Source of the DNA: Alteribacillus persepolensis | Lineage (GTDB): Bacteria > Bacillota > Bacilli > Bacillales > Marinococcaceae | Direction of reading: 5' to 3' | Length of the DNA: 64,000 nt | Assembly (NCBI RefSeq): GCF_900099605.1 | Contig: NZ_FNDK01000002.1 | Coordinates: 62,001 to 126,000 of the forward strand | In this document: positions 43,132-51,512 of the stretch, in pieces | How the letters are laid out: each line of letters begins with the position of its first letter | Numbering within the stretch: the first letter of the stretch is position 1 | Notes under the pieces: generated by a model | Database searches by the model: none | Told to the model about the DNA's origin: nothing | The model's input: only the letters and a program-made list of their open reading frames with translations | Program-made: the position numbers and the translations under genes

Positions 43132-44148
43132 TTAGCCGCCAATATAAGACATTTCAATTTTTTTACGGTGTTTTGCCGTTTCACTGGTTCGCTCTGCGGA
43201 GTAACGGTCGGTGCGGTAGTGCCATATCGATTGCACGTTCCTTTCTATTTGTTCGTCTGTGGCACCGCCTCGTAATAGAGCGCGCAAGTCGTGCCCAGAT
43301 TCAGCAAAAAGACATGTGTACAGTTTTCCGTCTGCTGACAGACGCGCGCGCGTGCAGCTTGCACAAAATGCATCCGACACGGATGAAATAAAGCCCACCT
43401 CGGTGTTGGTGCCAACATATCGGTATCTCGCTGCGACTTCACCAAAGTAGGCTTTTTCAACAGGTGCTACAGGAGCAATGTGCTGCAGTTTGTGCAGCAT
43501 TTCCTTTTTTGTGACAACATCGGAAACATTCCAGCCATTTGATTGGCCGACATCCATATACTCAATAAAACGAAGCGTAATGCCTCGTTTTTTACAGTAC
43601 TTTGCTAGTGGCAGGATTTCTCCGTCATTGACTCCTTTTTTGATAACAGCATTGATTTTAACATGCAAACCAGCAGCAAGAGAGGCATCAATTCCTCGCA
43701 GCACCGCATGCGGTTTTACGTTTCTGCCGTTCATTGTTTGAAATATTTTTTCATCTAACGCATCTAAACTGATGTTTACGCGTTGAAGACCGGCTTTTTT
43801 CAATGTATCTGCGTATTTAACTAAATATACGCCATTGGTTGTTAAGCCGATGTCTTGTATACCTTCTAGCACCGATAGACGCTCAATGAGTTGAGAAAGA
43901 TGAGGCCGCATTAACGGTTCACCGCCCGTAATGCGGATTTTTTCTGCTCCCATTTGCACAAACGGTTTAGCCAGACGCATAATTTCGTTAAAAGTTAACA
44001 ATTCTGATTCTGGCATAAAAGGGTAGTCATCACCGAAGATTTCTTTTGGCATGCAATAAGAGCAGCGAAAATTACAGCGGTCAATGACGGAAATTCGCAA
44101 ATCGCGTAATGGCCGCTTTAATGCATCTTTTAAGACACGTTTTTTCAT
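43132..44148 (-). CDS. moaA: GTP 3',8-cyclase (molybdenum cofactor biosynthesis)
   Basis: Radical-SAM enzyme that starts molybdopterin synthesis. 338 residues with the N-terminal CNFRCSYC cluster motif, RITGGEPL, the C-terminal [18 protein letters not shown] second-cluster motif, and a Gly-Gly C terminus (YIGG) required for activity. Strong AGGAGG before the start. First gene of a moaA-moeB unit; other moa/moe genes are not in the window. Confidence 0.93.
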   Translation of the reverse strand: MKKRVLKDALKRPLRDLRISVIDRCNFRCSYCMPKEIFGDDYPFMPESELLTFNEIMRLAKPFVQMGAEKIRITGGEPLMRPHLSQLIERLSVLEGIQDIGLTTNGVYLVKYADTLKKAGLQRVNISLDALDEKIFQTMNGRNVKPHAVLRGIDASLAAGLHVKINAVIKKGVNDGEILPLAKYCKKRGITLRFIEYMDVGQSNGWNVSDVVTKKEMLHKLQHIAPVAPVEKAYFGEVAARYRYVGTNTEVGFISSVSDAFCASCTRARLSADGKLYTCLFAESGHDLRALLRGGATDEQIERNVQSIWHYRTDRYSAERTSETAKHRKKIEMSYIGG

Positions 44149-44296
44149 GATGTCCCTCCTAAAGAGGCGTTTGAATAATTAAGTTGATGCAGCGGTACAG
44201 GTTGTAACATGGGCTTATTCAATGTTATGTAAAGGCTGGCGGATGATATGCCATGCTAATTTTATTTAGCAGTACAAGAGATATGCACAGGTAAAT

Positions 44297-44330
44297 CAAA
44301 ACCCCGCGTCTTTTTAAAAGAGCGGGGTTG
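44297..44330 (-). terminator. Rho-independent terminator of ferredoxin gene
   Basis: AACCCCGC and GCGGGGTT; on the minus strand followed by TTTTG. Confidence 0.75.
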
Positions 44331-44358
44331 CGTGATTCTTATAATAGAAGAACTTAAA

Positions 44359-44598
44359 TCAGCTTGAGCCGAAAAATTCTTTTGCCTTTTCTAAATAAGG
44401 CTCTGTTTCCGGTGTCAATTCTGTATCTTCTACAATAGCTTCAACCGGGCAAACTACGATACATGCTCCGCAGTCGATGCAGACATCCGGGTCAATAAAG
44501 TATTGATCGTCTCCTTCTTCAATACAGTCCACTGGGCAAACATCTACACAGTCGCCAGCTTTTTCCCCAATACAAGGTGAGGTAATTACAAAAGCCAT
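44359..44598 (-). CDS. 7Fe ferredoxin (3Fe-4S and 4Fe-4S)
   Basis: 79 residues. CIGEKAGDCVDVCPVDC with seven residues between the first two cysteines is the 7Fe ([3Fe-4S][4Fe-4S]) pattern and CIDCGACIVVCP supplies the second cluster. Very acidic C-terminal tail. Strong ribosome site; single gene with its own terminator. Low-potential electron carrier; partner unknown. Confidence 0.92.
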   Translation of the reverse strand: MAFVITSPCIGEKAGDCVDVCPVDCIEEGDDQYFIDPDVCIDCGACIVVCPVEAIVEDTELTPETEPYLEKAKEFFGSS

Positions 44599-44917
44599 CT
44601 GTCCTACCTCCTTTCCTGCAGCTAAGAATCTAAGTTGGATGGTGTTTAAACAAACACAAAAGCAGCTGTATATCAGTATCTTCTATATTTTTCGTTTCAT
44701 TCCTGCTTCATTCGCTAAATTTTTTTCTAAAATTGCCTAGCGCCTGAATATACTTTTGTTGAGCGTATTAGAAATGTGTACTAGTCAAGGCTTTTTATAA
44801 TTATATCATACTTTACAATTCCTAGCGGAAAAGTATAATATAAGTTATAGTATATAAAACCAATCAACTTACTATGAAATAAACATATGCTATTAAAAAA
44901 GAGAAGAGGTGTTGGCA
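44599..44917. promoter_or_regulatory. Intergenic stretch with strong promoter
   Basis: AT-rich gap without a gene. TTTACA at 44812-44817 and a perfect TATAAT at 44834-44839 (16-base spacer) form a good sigma-A promoter for the SLC13 gene. Confidence 0.6.
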
Positions 44918-46705
44918 TTGACATGGGAGATCGCAGTTACCGGGGGAGTCATTACAGTCATGATGATGGCTTTAATAAAAGAAGCGGCACGTCCAGATAT
45001 TATCTTGCTGAGCGGGCTATCTGTTTTGTTAATAACAGGGGTTCTAACTCCGCAGGAAGCAATAAAAGGATTTTATAACCAAGGGATGCTTGCTATTGGA
45101 CTGCTTTGTCTTATTGCCGGTGCCATTCAAAAAAGCGGTCTTGTTGAAAAGTTTGTGGCAAATGTACTAAACCAAGGCCATAGTATACGGCAGTCGCTTT
45201 TTCGTATTATGGTACCTTCTTCTCTTTTTTCAGGCTTGTTGAATAATACCCCCATTGTTGCAGCATTTACACCATACGTTCGGCAATGGTGCGAAAAACA
45301 TGGGGTGGCTCCATCTAAATTTTTATTGCCGATTTCATTTGTCACGATTGCAGGAGGAACGACAACCCTTATTGGCACCTCTACGAATTTAGTAGTACAT
45401 GGAATGCTTATGGACCGGGGATATGATGGATTTTCTTTTTTTCAATTAGCAGTCATTGGTGTGCCGATAACAATTATCATTATGCTGTTTATGATGACAA
45501 TTGGGTTAAAGCTGCTCCCCAATCGTGTCCCGGATGCTCCTTATTTCAGCAGCGATAAGTATGAAAGACGATATTGCGCTGAATTTGTTATTGAAGAAAA
45601 TGGAACCTTGGATGGGAAGACCATTGATGAAGCAGGATTGAATACTACTCATGGCGCAGCACTTTTAGGAGTCGTTCGGCATGGGGAAGTTTTGTCAGAT
45701 TACTCGCCTGCCTGGAAGCTTGCAGCAAATGATGGGCTTTTATTAACGGGAAGTTTACAGGAAATCGCAGCGCTCGAATCTCAAGATGGATTGCGCATTG
45801 ACACGAAATCTCCTTATCAGCTGGATAGTTTGCGGGAAGGAAAAGGTCAGTTGTTAGAGGTTGTTGTCACGCACTATTCTTCACTGTTGTTTAAGAAGAT
45901 GAAAGATATCTTGTTTCCACAGCAGTTTGATGCAGCTATTGTTGGAGTGGCTCGCTATGAAACGTCGCGCGTGGAGCGGATGGAAGATATAAAAATTAAA
46001 CCGGGGGATACACTGCTTTTGATCGCAGGTCCGGAATTTGAACAAAGAACGAGCGAACGCAATGAGTTTACGGTTTTGCGAAAAAATAAAAAAGGGCATC
46101 CATTTCAGCCATTGCCGGCATGGAAACGAACATTGCCAATTGTCTTATTTGCAGTGATGATTATACTTGCTGCTTCACAAGTCATTTCCATTTTTGTGGG
46201 AGCTCTCATGACCGTACTGCTGCTGGTGTTGTGTAATATTCTAACGGTGAAAGACATCAAACGATATGTTCCTCTTCAAGTATTGGTTGTCATTGCAGCG
46301 GCGTTAGGAATTGGAGAAGCAATGTTAAAAACGGGGGCAGCGACATATCTTGCAGAAACATTGCTGCAATGGACAGCTCCCTTGGGAGTCATTGGTGTGT
46401 TTATTTTATTGTATGTCTTAACGAACATTCTTACTGAAATGATAACAAATAACGCTGCAGCTATTATGATGCTGCCGGTTGCTATTGAATCCTCTGCTAT
46501 TTTAGGTCTTTCGATGACGCCATTTGCGGTTATTGTTGCGATAGCTGCATCCGCAAGTTTTATTACTCCGATTGGATATCAGACTAATTTGTTTGTTTAC
46601 AATCATGGCGGGTATCGGTTTGTTGATTTTATGAAAATTGGTATTCCAATCAGCTTATTAGTGATGGCAACGACAGTGTCGATTGTCTGGATTATCTGGG
46701 GATGA
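44918..46705 (+). CDS. SLC13-family permease with RCK_C domains
   Basis: 595 residues. N-terminal membrane half with LLNNTPIVAAFTPYV, GGTTTLIGTSTNLVVHGM, two soluble TrkA-C/RCK_C domains (about 210-290 and 300-385), then a second membrane half with EMITNNAAAIMMLPVA and ITPIGYQTNLFVYNHGGY. This arrangement is typical of Na+-dependent sulfate or related anion transporters of the SLC13 superfamily. TTG 44918 is preferred because GAGGTG lies 7 bases upstream; GTG 44909 is possible. Substrate not assignable, sulfate or dicarboxylate likely. Confidence 0.86.
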   Translation: MTWEIAVTGGVITVMMMALIKEAARPDIILLSGLSVLLITGVLTPQEAIKGFYNQGMLAIGLLCLIAGAIQKSGLVEKFVANVLNQGHSIRQSLFRIMVPSSLFSGLLNNTPIVAAFTPYVRQWCEKHGVAPSKFLLPISFVTIAGGTTTLIGTSTNLVVHGMLMDRGYDGFSFFQLAVIGVPITIIIMLFMMTIGLKLLPNRVPDAPYFSSDKYERRYCAEFVIEENGTLDGKTIDEAGLNTTHGAALLGVVRHGEVLSDYSPAWKLAANDGLLLTGSLQEIAALESQDGLRIDTKSPYQLDSLREGKGQLLEVVVTHYSSLLFKKMKDILFPQQFDAAIVGVARYETSRVERMEDIKIKPGDTLLLIAGPEFEQRTSERNEFTVLRKNKKGHPFQPLPAWKRTLPIVLFAVMIILAASQVISIFVGALMTVLLLVLCNILTVKDIKRYVPLQVLVVIAAALGIGEAMLKTGAATYLAETLLQWTAPLGVIGVFILLYVLTNILTEMITNNAAAIMMLPVAIESSAILGLSMTPFAVIVAIAASASFITPIGYQTNLFVYNHGGYRFVDFMKIGIPISLLVMATTVSIVWIIWG

Positions 46706-46749
46706 CAAAGCTTAGAAGAGGCAGGTATGTATGTTGTCGAGAAAAATAC

Positions 46750-46785
46750 AAGCTGGTCAGCCATCACGTGCTGGCCGCTTTTTTA
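46750..46785 (+). terminator. Rho-independent terminator
   Basis: AGCTGGTCAGC and GCTGGCCGCT form an imperfect stem followed by T6. A second hairpin at 46857-46891 (AGCCATCTGG / CCAGATGGCT) may end ssb on the other strand. Confidence 0.6.
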
Positions 46786-46972
46786 ATAGCTGATGCTGCT
46801 TAGAGGTGACCGAAACATATTGACACGTTGTCTATACACTGCCGTGTTTTAAATCAAGCCATCTGGTGTTACAGGCAGAACCCAGATGGCTGTGTTCAGA
46901 GGAAGGAAAAGGTTAGCGGGAAAATAGTGCGAGGCGTTTAGATAGAAGGGAGGCCTGTGAGAAGAGAAAGAT

Positions 46973-47425
46973 TTATTGAGGCTTATTTGTTTCTTTTACG
47001 TTCATTACAGGGATATGTTCAACAGGAGTCAGAGGAGTGTTGTCTGTTTCGCGGCTTTCCTCTGCCGCTGTCTGCTGACTAGCAGCGTTAAAAGCAGGTT
47101 GATGGGAGTTCAGCTTTAAGAAACGAACCTGATCAGCATTTACTTCAACGACATGAACACGTTTTTGCTCTTTGTTTTCATATGCTCGAGTGTGGATTCT
47201 GCCGTTCACTCCAACTAATGCTCCTTTATGACAGTATAAAGCTGTGTTTTCCGCTTGCTTTCGCCAGACAGTAACAGGAACAAAATCAGCATCATATTCT
47301 CCTTGTGTGTTACGAAAAGAGCGTTGTACTGCTAACGTAAAATTACAAACTGCCGTGCCGTCTTTCGTATAGGTTACCTCAGGGTCACGCGTGAAGCGGC
47401 CGACAATCGTTACTTGATTAAACAC
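46973..47425 (-). CDS. ssb: Single-stranded DNA-binding protein paralogue
   Basis: 150 residues: OB-fold domain about 1-105 beginning MFNQVTIVGRFTRDPEVTYT with the usual TLAVQRSFRN and VTVWRKQAENTALY segments, then a Gln/Thr-rich tail. The GTG at 47425 has GAGGTG 6 bases upstream. The tail ends NVKETNKPQ and lacks the acidic DDDIPF-type tip that recruits partner proteins in the housekeeping SSB, so this is likely the SsbB/competence-type paralogue. It stands alone, not between rpsF and rpsR. Confidence 0.88.
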   Translation of the reverse strand: MFNQVTIVGRFTRDPEVTYTKDGTAVCNFTLAVQRSFRNTQGEYDADFVPVTVWRKQAENTALYCHKGALVGVNGRIHTRAYENKEQKRVHVVEVNADQVRFLKLNSHQPAFNAASQQTAAEESRETDNTPLTPVEHIPVMNVKETNKPQ

Positions 47426-47614
47426 AATAGACACCTCAAATCAATAAAAAGAGAGTATAGGGTATTTTGATGATAAGAAAAACGATGTTATGCGTGTAGC
47501 ATAAGGGCAAATGAAACATGTTTTGTGAAGATAAGCTTAGAAAAGTACATGCTTGTATCATGTACATGTTTGGCAGGCTGATTCCTGATGATATGTTCAA
47601 AGCAGGAGGGTGCT

Positions 47615-47827
47615 TTGGCATTCATTCAGAAGAATATTTCCTGCCACAGTGGACGTGTGAAAAGGGGTGTGCTGCTACATGTACAGTGCGAAGAGCGCAT
47701 CTTTTGTACAGGAGGGAAAAGACGCAGCTGCTGTGTTTTATACATTATATTCATTTTGCTCGGACGTTTAATCGCTGTCATCGTCCACTCAGTCTTTTTG
47801 TTTTCTTTTGTGCCTGTCAATGGATAA
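47615..47827 (+). CDS. Possible small Cys-rich membrane protein
   Basis: A 70-residue frame starts at TTG 47615 with GGAGGG about 5-6 bases upstream. It has a basic, Cys-containing N-terminal half (VKRGVLLHVQCEERIFC) and one strong membrane segment (VLYIIFILLGRLIAVIVHSV) near the C terminus. I recognise no family. It is divergent from ssb. Weak points are the TTG start and high Cys/Arg content, so it could be chance. Confidence 0.3.
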   Translation: MAFIQKNISCHSGRVKRGVLLHVQCEERIFCTGGKRRSCCVLYIIFILLGRLIAVIVHSVFLFSFVPVNG

Positions 47828-48342
47828 TTTCTCAGAGTAGAATGTCTCGTAAATAGACCAGATGAAAAAGGTGGTGTGTGAAAGAAAATAGATATTCAGA
47901 GGGAACAAGAGAGTCGTAAGCAAGGGGGCTTACATTGAGAGTGGGTGGTAAAACGTCAACGATCCTCCTTTCTAGTAATTTAACCTAAATATATCAGATA
48001 TTTAGGAAAAAATCACTATATATTTTTAAAAATTTTTCAAAAAAAGTTCTTTCCTACTATTTAATAGGAATTATTGTTATGAAGTAATATGTGTTGGAAG
48101 AAAGATGCAGGATGACACACCCTTCATCGTGCTCGTTTGTTAATGCTGTTGTACAGGGCAGCTAATAATCAACATCATTTTGTACTATTTTCACGTACTC
48201 GTTCACCTGCGACTAATCTCTCTTTCTGCATGTTTCATAAACGCAGGTAGCCGCAGGCGTCATGAAGAAGATATAATAAAGGATAGAAAGCATAAGAGGA
48301 GGTGTAAACGAGCATCTTATCAAGTAAGAAAAGCTCCTATCT
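47828..48342. other. AT-rich intergenic stretch with palindromes
   Basis: No gene. CCTAAATAT (47984 region) pairs with ATATTTAGG, and TTCCTA/TAGGAA flank an AT-rich loop near 48050-48070. A perfect AGAGGAGGTG at 48295-48304 looks like a ribosome site but no start codon follows at proper distance; the SLH gene begins 39 bases later. Confidence 0.4.
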
Positions 48343-49332
48343 ATGAAGATTTTTTCAAAAGAAACCTTATTTCAACCGGATCGTATGGCTGCGTTTTTAT
48401 TCATGGCTGTTGTTTTATACATAGCGGCTGCATGTGTTTCAATGACGAATGCGGCAAATGCTGAAACAAGTGGTTTTCCGGATGTTGATCAAGGGTATTG
48501 GGCGTATGATGAAATTCGCTGGGCAGAAGAGACTGGATTAATCAATGGGCACGATGATGGACGTTTTGGGCCGGGAAATGCGATGAGTGAGGCACAATTT
48601 GTCACGATTCTTAAGCGTTATTTCCAGCTGGAACATAGCAGTACAACAGCCGCCCACTGGGCACAGCCAGCCTATGAAACACTCTCTCAGCATTCTCTGC
48701 GTATGCCGGGTCTGCGTGATGATTCCATAAAAAACCGTCCAGTGACCCGGGGAGTAATTAGTCAAGCGCTGGCGCACTCACAAGGGCAGCCTGCAGAATT
48801 AGAACAAGCCATTGAATGGATGTTTAGAGAAAACATTACGACTGGGCGTCAAGACGGTGACACGCCGATGGAGCGTTTTGATGTTAATGGCAAAATGACA
48901 CGTGCACAAGCGGCAGTTTTCTTTAAACGACTGCATGATCAGCAATTTACAAAATGGAATTCAAATGCACTGCTTGATTTGACAGCAGAAGGTTCCAATG
49001 CTTATACCGAAATGGTGCGGTCTTTGTATGAAGAGAAAGGTGTGACATTGTACGCACGCGGCGACCATCAGTTTGCGACAGCCGACCAAACATATTATCA
49101 TTTGTTTCAAGCGTTTCCTGGTGAACAAAGAGAATATGTTGTATCAAGAACGACAGAAGATAATTTAGAGCTGGTTTCACAAGCAGCAGAGGCGCTTGGA
49201 GCACCGCATGATGCGAATACGATTCTAGAAGCACTGAAAACGGCAGATACAACAAATCAACATCAGCAGCTGGGGACATTAGAAATTTACCCTCGTGTCC
49301 ATGATATCTTTTTATTATGGGATGAAACTTAA
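48343..49332 (+). CDS. SLH-domain surface protein of unknown role
   Basis: 329 residues. After a basic start a hydrophobic stretch (about 15-35, MAAFLFMAVVLYIAAACV) and ANAETSG resemble a signal peptide. Three SLH-like units follow: FPDVDQGYWAYDEIRWAEET, a weak second one near 90-130, and a third ending KMTRAQAAVFFKRL. The C-terminal 110 residues (LLDLTAEGSNAYTEM onward) are unrecognised. ATG 48343 lacks a good ribosome site and ATG 48385 is an alternative. SLH repeats bind pyruvylated secondary wall polymer, so the protein is probably wall-attached. Confidence 0.72.
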   Translation: MKIFSKETLFQPDRMAAFLFMAVVLYIAAACVSMTNAANAETSGFPDVDQGYWAYDEIRWAEETGLINGHDDGRFGPGNAMSEAQFVTILKRYFQLEHSSTTAAHWAQPAYETLSQHSLRMPGLRDDSIKNRPVTRGVISQALAHSQGQPAELEQAIEWMFRENITTGRQDGDTPMERFDVNGKMTRAQAAVFFKRLHDQQFTKWNSNALLDLTAEGSNAYTEMVRSLYEEKGVTLYARGDHQFATADQTYYHLFQAFPGEQREYVVSRTTEDNLELVSQAAEALGAPHDANTILEALKTADTTNQHQQLGTLEIYPRVHDIFLLWDET

Positions 49333-49360
49333 GGATGATCTGAACAAGGAGTGAATCGTT

Positions 49361-50254
49361 GTGAAAGTAAAAAAAGCCATCATACCAGCGGCAGGGCTGG
49401 GAACGAGGTTTCTGCCAGCTACGAAAGCGCAGCCAAAAGAGATGCTTCCTATTGTTGATAAGCCAACGATTCAATATATCGTAGAAGAAGCGATTGAATC
49501 TGGAATTGAAGATATTATTATTGTCAGCGGAAGAGGGAAGCGTGCGATTGAAGATCATTTTGACAAATCCTATGAGTTAGAAGAAACGCTTTCCAAAAAG
49601 GAGAAATGGTCCCAGCTTGAGGAAGTACAATCAATTTCAAACATGGCTAATATCCATTATATTCGCCAAAAAGAACCGAAAGGCTTAGGACATGCGATTG
49701 CTTGTGCAAGCAGTTTTGTCGGCAATGAGCCATTTGCCGTGTTGTTAGGCGATGATATTGTCAAATCGGAAAAACCGTGTCTGGCTCAACTCATCGAAAC
49801 ATTTGAACGTTATCATTCTTCGGTTGTCGGCGTTCAGCAAGTGCCAGATGAGGATGTTTCGAAGTATGGTATTGTAGAACCAAAAGGCCAGGAAATCGAA
49901 AGCGGTGTGCTGCATCTTGCAGATTTAAAGGAAAAACCACCGTTAGAAGAAGCGCCTTCTAATTATGCAATTATGGGTCGTTATGTGCTGCGTCCTGAAA
50001 TTTTCGATATCTTAAAGGGACTTGCGCCGGGTTCTGGCAACGAAATTCAGTTAACGGATGCGATTAAAGAGTTAAACCAATCACAAGCGGTGTTAGCTTA
50101 CCAATTTGGCGGTGTCCGCTATGATGTTGGGGATAAATTCGGTTTTATTAAAGCAACGCTTGATTTTGCACTAAATCGCGATGACTTAAAAGAGCCGCTT
50201 GAAGCATACTTGAGAAAAGCATTGACAGAACGAGCCGGCCAATCTTCACTTTGA
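49361..50254 (+). CDS. galU: UTP-glucose-1-phosphate uridylyltransferase
   Basis: Makes UDP-glucose for wall and surface glycans. 297 residues; the nucleotide-binding start [20 protein letters not shown] and later [11 protein letters not shown] and [12 protein letters not shown] are diagnostic for GalU/GtaB. GTG 49361 follows AAGGAG at 9 bases. Placed between SLH-protein and glycosyltransferase genes, it likely supplies precursor for the surface polymer made by this locus. Confidence 0.93.
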   Translation: MKVKKAIIPAAGLGTRFLPATKAQPKEMLPIVDKPTIQYIVEEAIESGIEDIIIVSGRGKRAIEDHFDKSYELEETLSKKEKWSQLEEVQSISNMANIHYIRQKEPKGLGHAIACASSFVGNEPFAVLLGDDIVKSEKPCLAQLIETFERYHSSVVGVQQVPDEDVSKYGIVEPKGQEIESGVLHLADLKEKPPLEEAPSNYAIMGRYVLRPEIFDILKGLAPGSGNEIQLTDAIKELNQSQAVLAYQFGGVRYDVGDKFGFIKATLDFALNRDDLKEPLEAYLRKALTERAGQSSL

Positions 50255-50267
50255 TACCTTACGGATA

Positions 50268-50302
50268 AACCGCCTCGGTGTATGTTGAGGCGGTTACATT
50301 TT
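50268..50302 (+). terminator. Rho-independent terminator of galU
   Basis: AACCGCCTC and GAGGCGGTT stem followed by a T-rich tail. Confidence 0.75.
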
Positions 50303-50442
50303 GTCTGCTAGAAAAAGGTTCGATACATGTAAACTATTCACTATTCAGCGTAAACAGTGGTTGTGTATCGCTCTCTAGCAGCATGTCTTTTCGTTCAACT
50401 AGTAAAAAAATATATATGTGGTTCTGAAAGGAGGGAACAAAG

Positions 50443-51504
50443 ATGGCAGGTACGTTTAGAGATGTATCAGTTGTCATACCAGCATTCAATCCAGACAGTA
50501 CAGTGATTGAGTTAGCAGAACGTTTAATGACACTTGGTTTTAAAGACATTATCGTTATTAATGATGGAAGTACAAAACAACACAATGACATTTTTGACAA
50601 GCTGTCGGGTTTTTCTGCATGTACGGTATTAACTCACTCGGAAAACTTAGGGAAGGGACGAGCATTAAAAACAGCATTTTCGTTTTACAAAGACAATTAC
50701 CCAAATGGACTCGGCATGGTAACAGCGGATGCCGACGGCCAGCATGCTCCGAAAGATATTAAGCGAATTGCTGATGAATTAGCAAAGCACCCATCTCGTC
50801 TCATACTTGGTGTTAGAGATTTTTCCGGGGAGAAAATACCACTCCGGAGCCGGTTTGGAAATGTCTTGACGAAAATGGTCGTAACAATGGCTGCCGGTAT
50901 GAAAATTGCGGATACTCAGACAGGGCTGCGCGGAATATCGAGATCATTTGCTGAAAAGCTGTTAGATATAAAAGGCGACCGCTATGAGTTTGAGATGAAA
51001 ATGATTTTGGCATGCCGCACTCATGACGTTCCCATTTCACAAGTTGCGATTGATACTATTTATATTAATGACAACGAATCATCGCATTTTCATCCAATTT
51101 TGGATTCCATTAAAATTTACTATGTCTTTTTGAGATTTTTATTTTCTTCCCTCGCTTCTTTTGTTGTAGATGTGCTGTTGTTCGCCGTATTTGTGTTGAT
51201 GTTAAAACCGCTGCTGCCCATGAGTTACATTATTGTGGCAACGGTATTAGCAAGAGTACTGTCGTCTTTATTTAACTACATAATAAACCGCAATATTGTA
51301 TTTAAGTCGTACCAATATACGAAACGTACACTGATTAAGTATTACGTGCTAGCGGCGGCGCAAATGTCAGCTTCTGCGGGCGGTGTTTATGTACTGTACC
51401 ACTCGCTTGGCGGACCAGAAGTGCTTATTAAAATTGCTGTCGATTCCTTATTGTTTTTATTTAGTTTTTACATGCAGCGCCAGTGGGTGTTTAGAAAGGG
51501 CTGA
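50443..51504 (+). CDS. GT2 glycosyltransferase fused to GtrA domain
   Basis: 353 residues. Residues about 8-210 are a DPM1/GT2 domain (VVIPAFNPDSTVIELAERL, VINDGST, TADADGQH as the metal-binding acidic motif, ADTQTGLRGISR). From about 220 four membrane segments form a GtrA domain (FLFSSLASFVVDVLLFAVF, FNYIINRNIVFKS, MQRQWVFRKG). Such fusions make and flip a polyprenyl-phosphate-linked sugar to the outside. AAAGGAGGG precedes the start; the next gene, a GT-C-like membrane protein, starts 8 bases later and may be the acceptor transferase. Confidence 0.88.
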   Translation: MAGTFRDVSVVIPAFNPDSTVIELAERLMTLGFKDIIVINDGSTKQHNDIFDKLSGFSACTVLTHSENLGKGRALKTAFSFYKDNYPNGLGMVTADADGQHAPKDIKRIADELAKHPSRLILGVRDFSGEKIPLRSRFGNVLTKMVVTMAAGMKIADTQTGLRGISRSFAEKLLDIKGDRYEFEMKMILACRTHDVPISQVAIDTIYINDNESSHFHPILDSIKIYYVFLRFLFSSLASFVVDVLLFAVFVLMLKPLLPMSYIIVATVLARVLSSLFNYIINRNIVFKSYQYTKRTLIKYYVLAAAQMSASAGGVYVLYHSLGGPEVLIKIAVDSLLFLFSFYMQRQWVFRKG

Positions 51505-51512
51505 AAAGAAAG

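Noticed and set aside
47518-47856. 112-codon plus-strand frame
   Set aside because: Cys/His-rich low-quality translation, no ribosome site; the overlapping 70-codon frame with GGAGGG is more plausible, although itself uncertain.
47916-47933. GTAAGC...GCTTAC hairpin as a terminator
   Set aside because: Short stem without a T-run and no gene upstream on the same strand.
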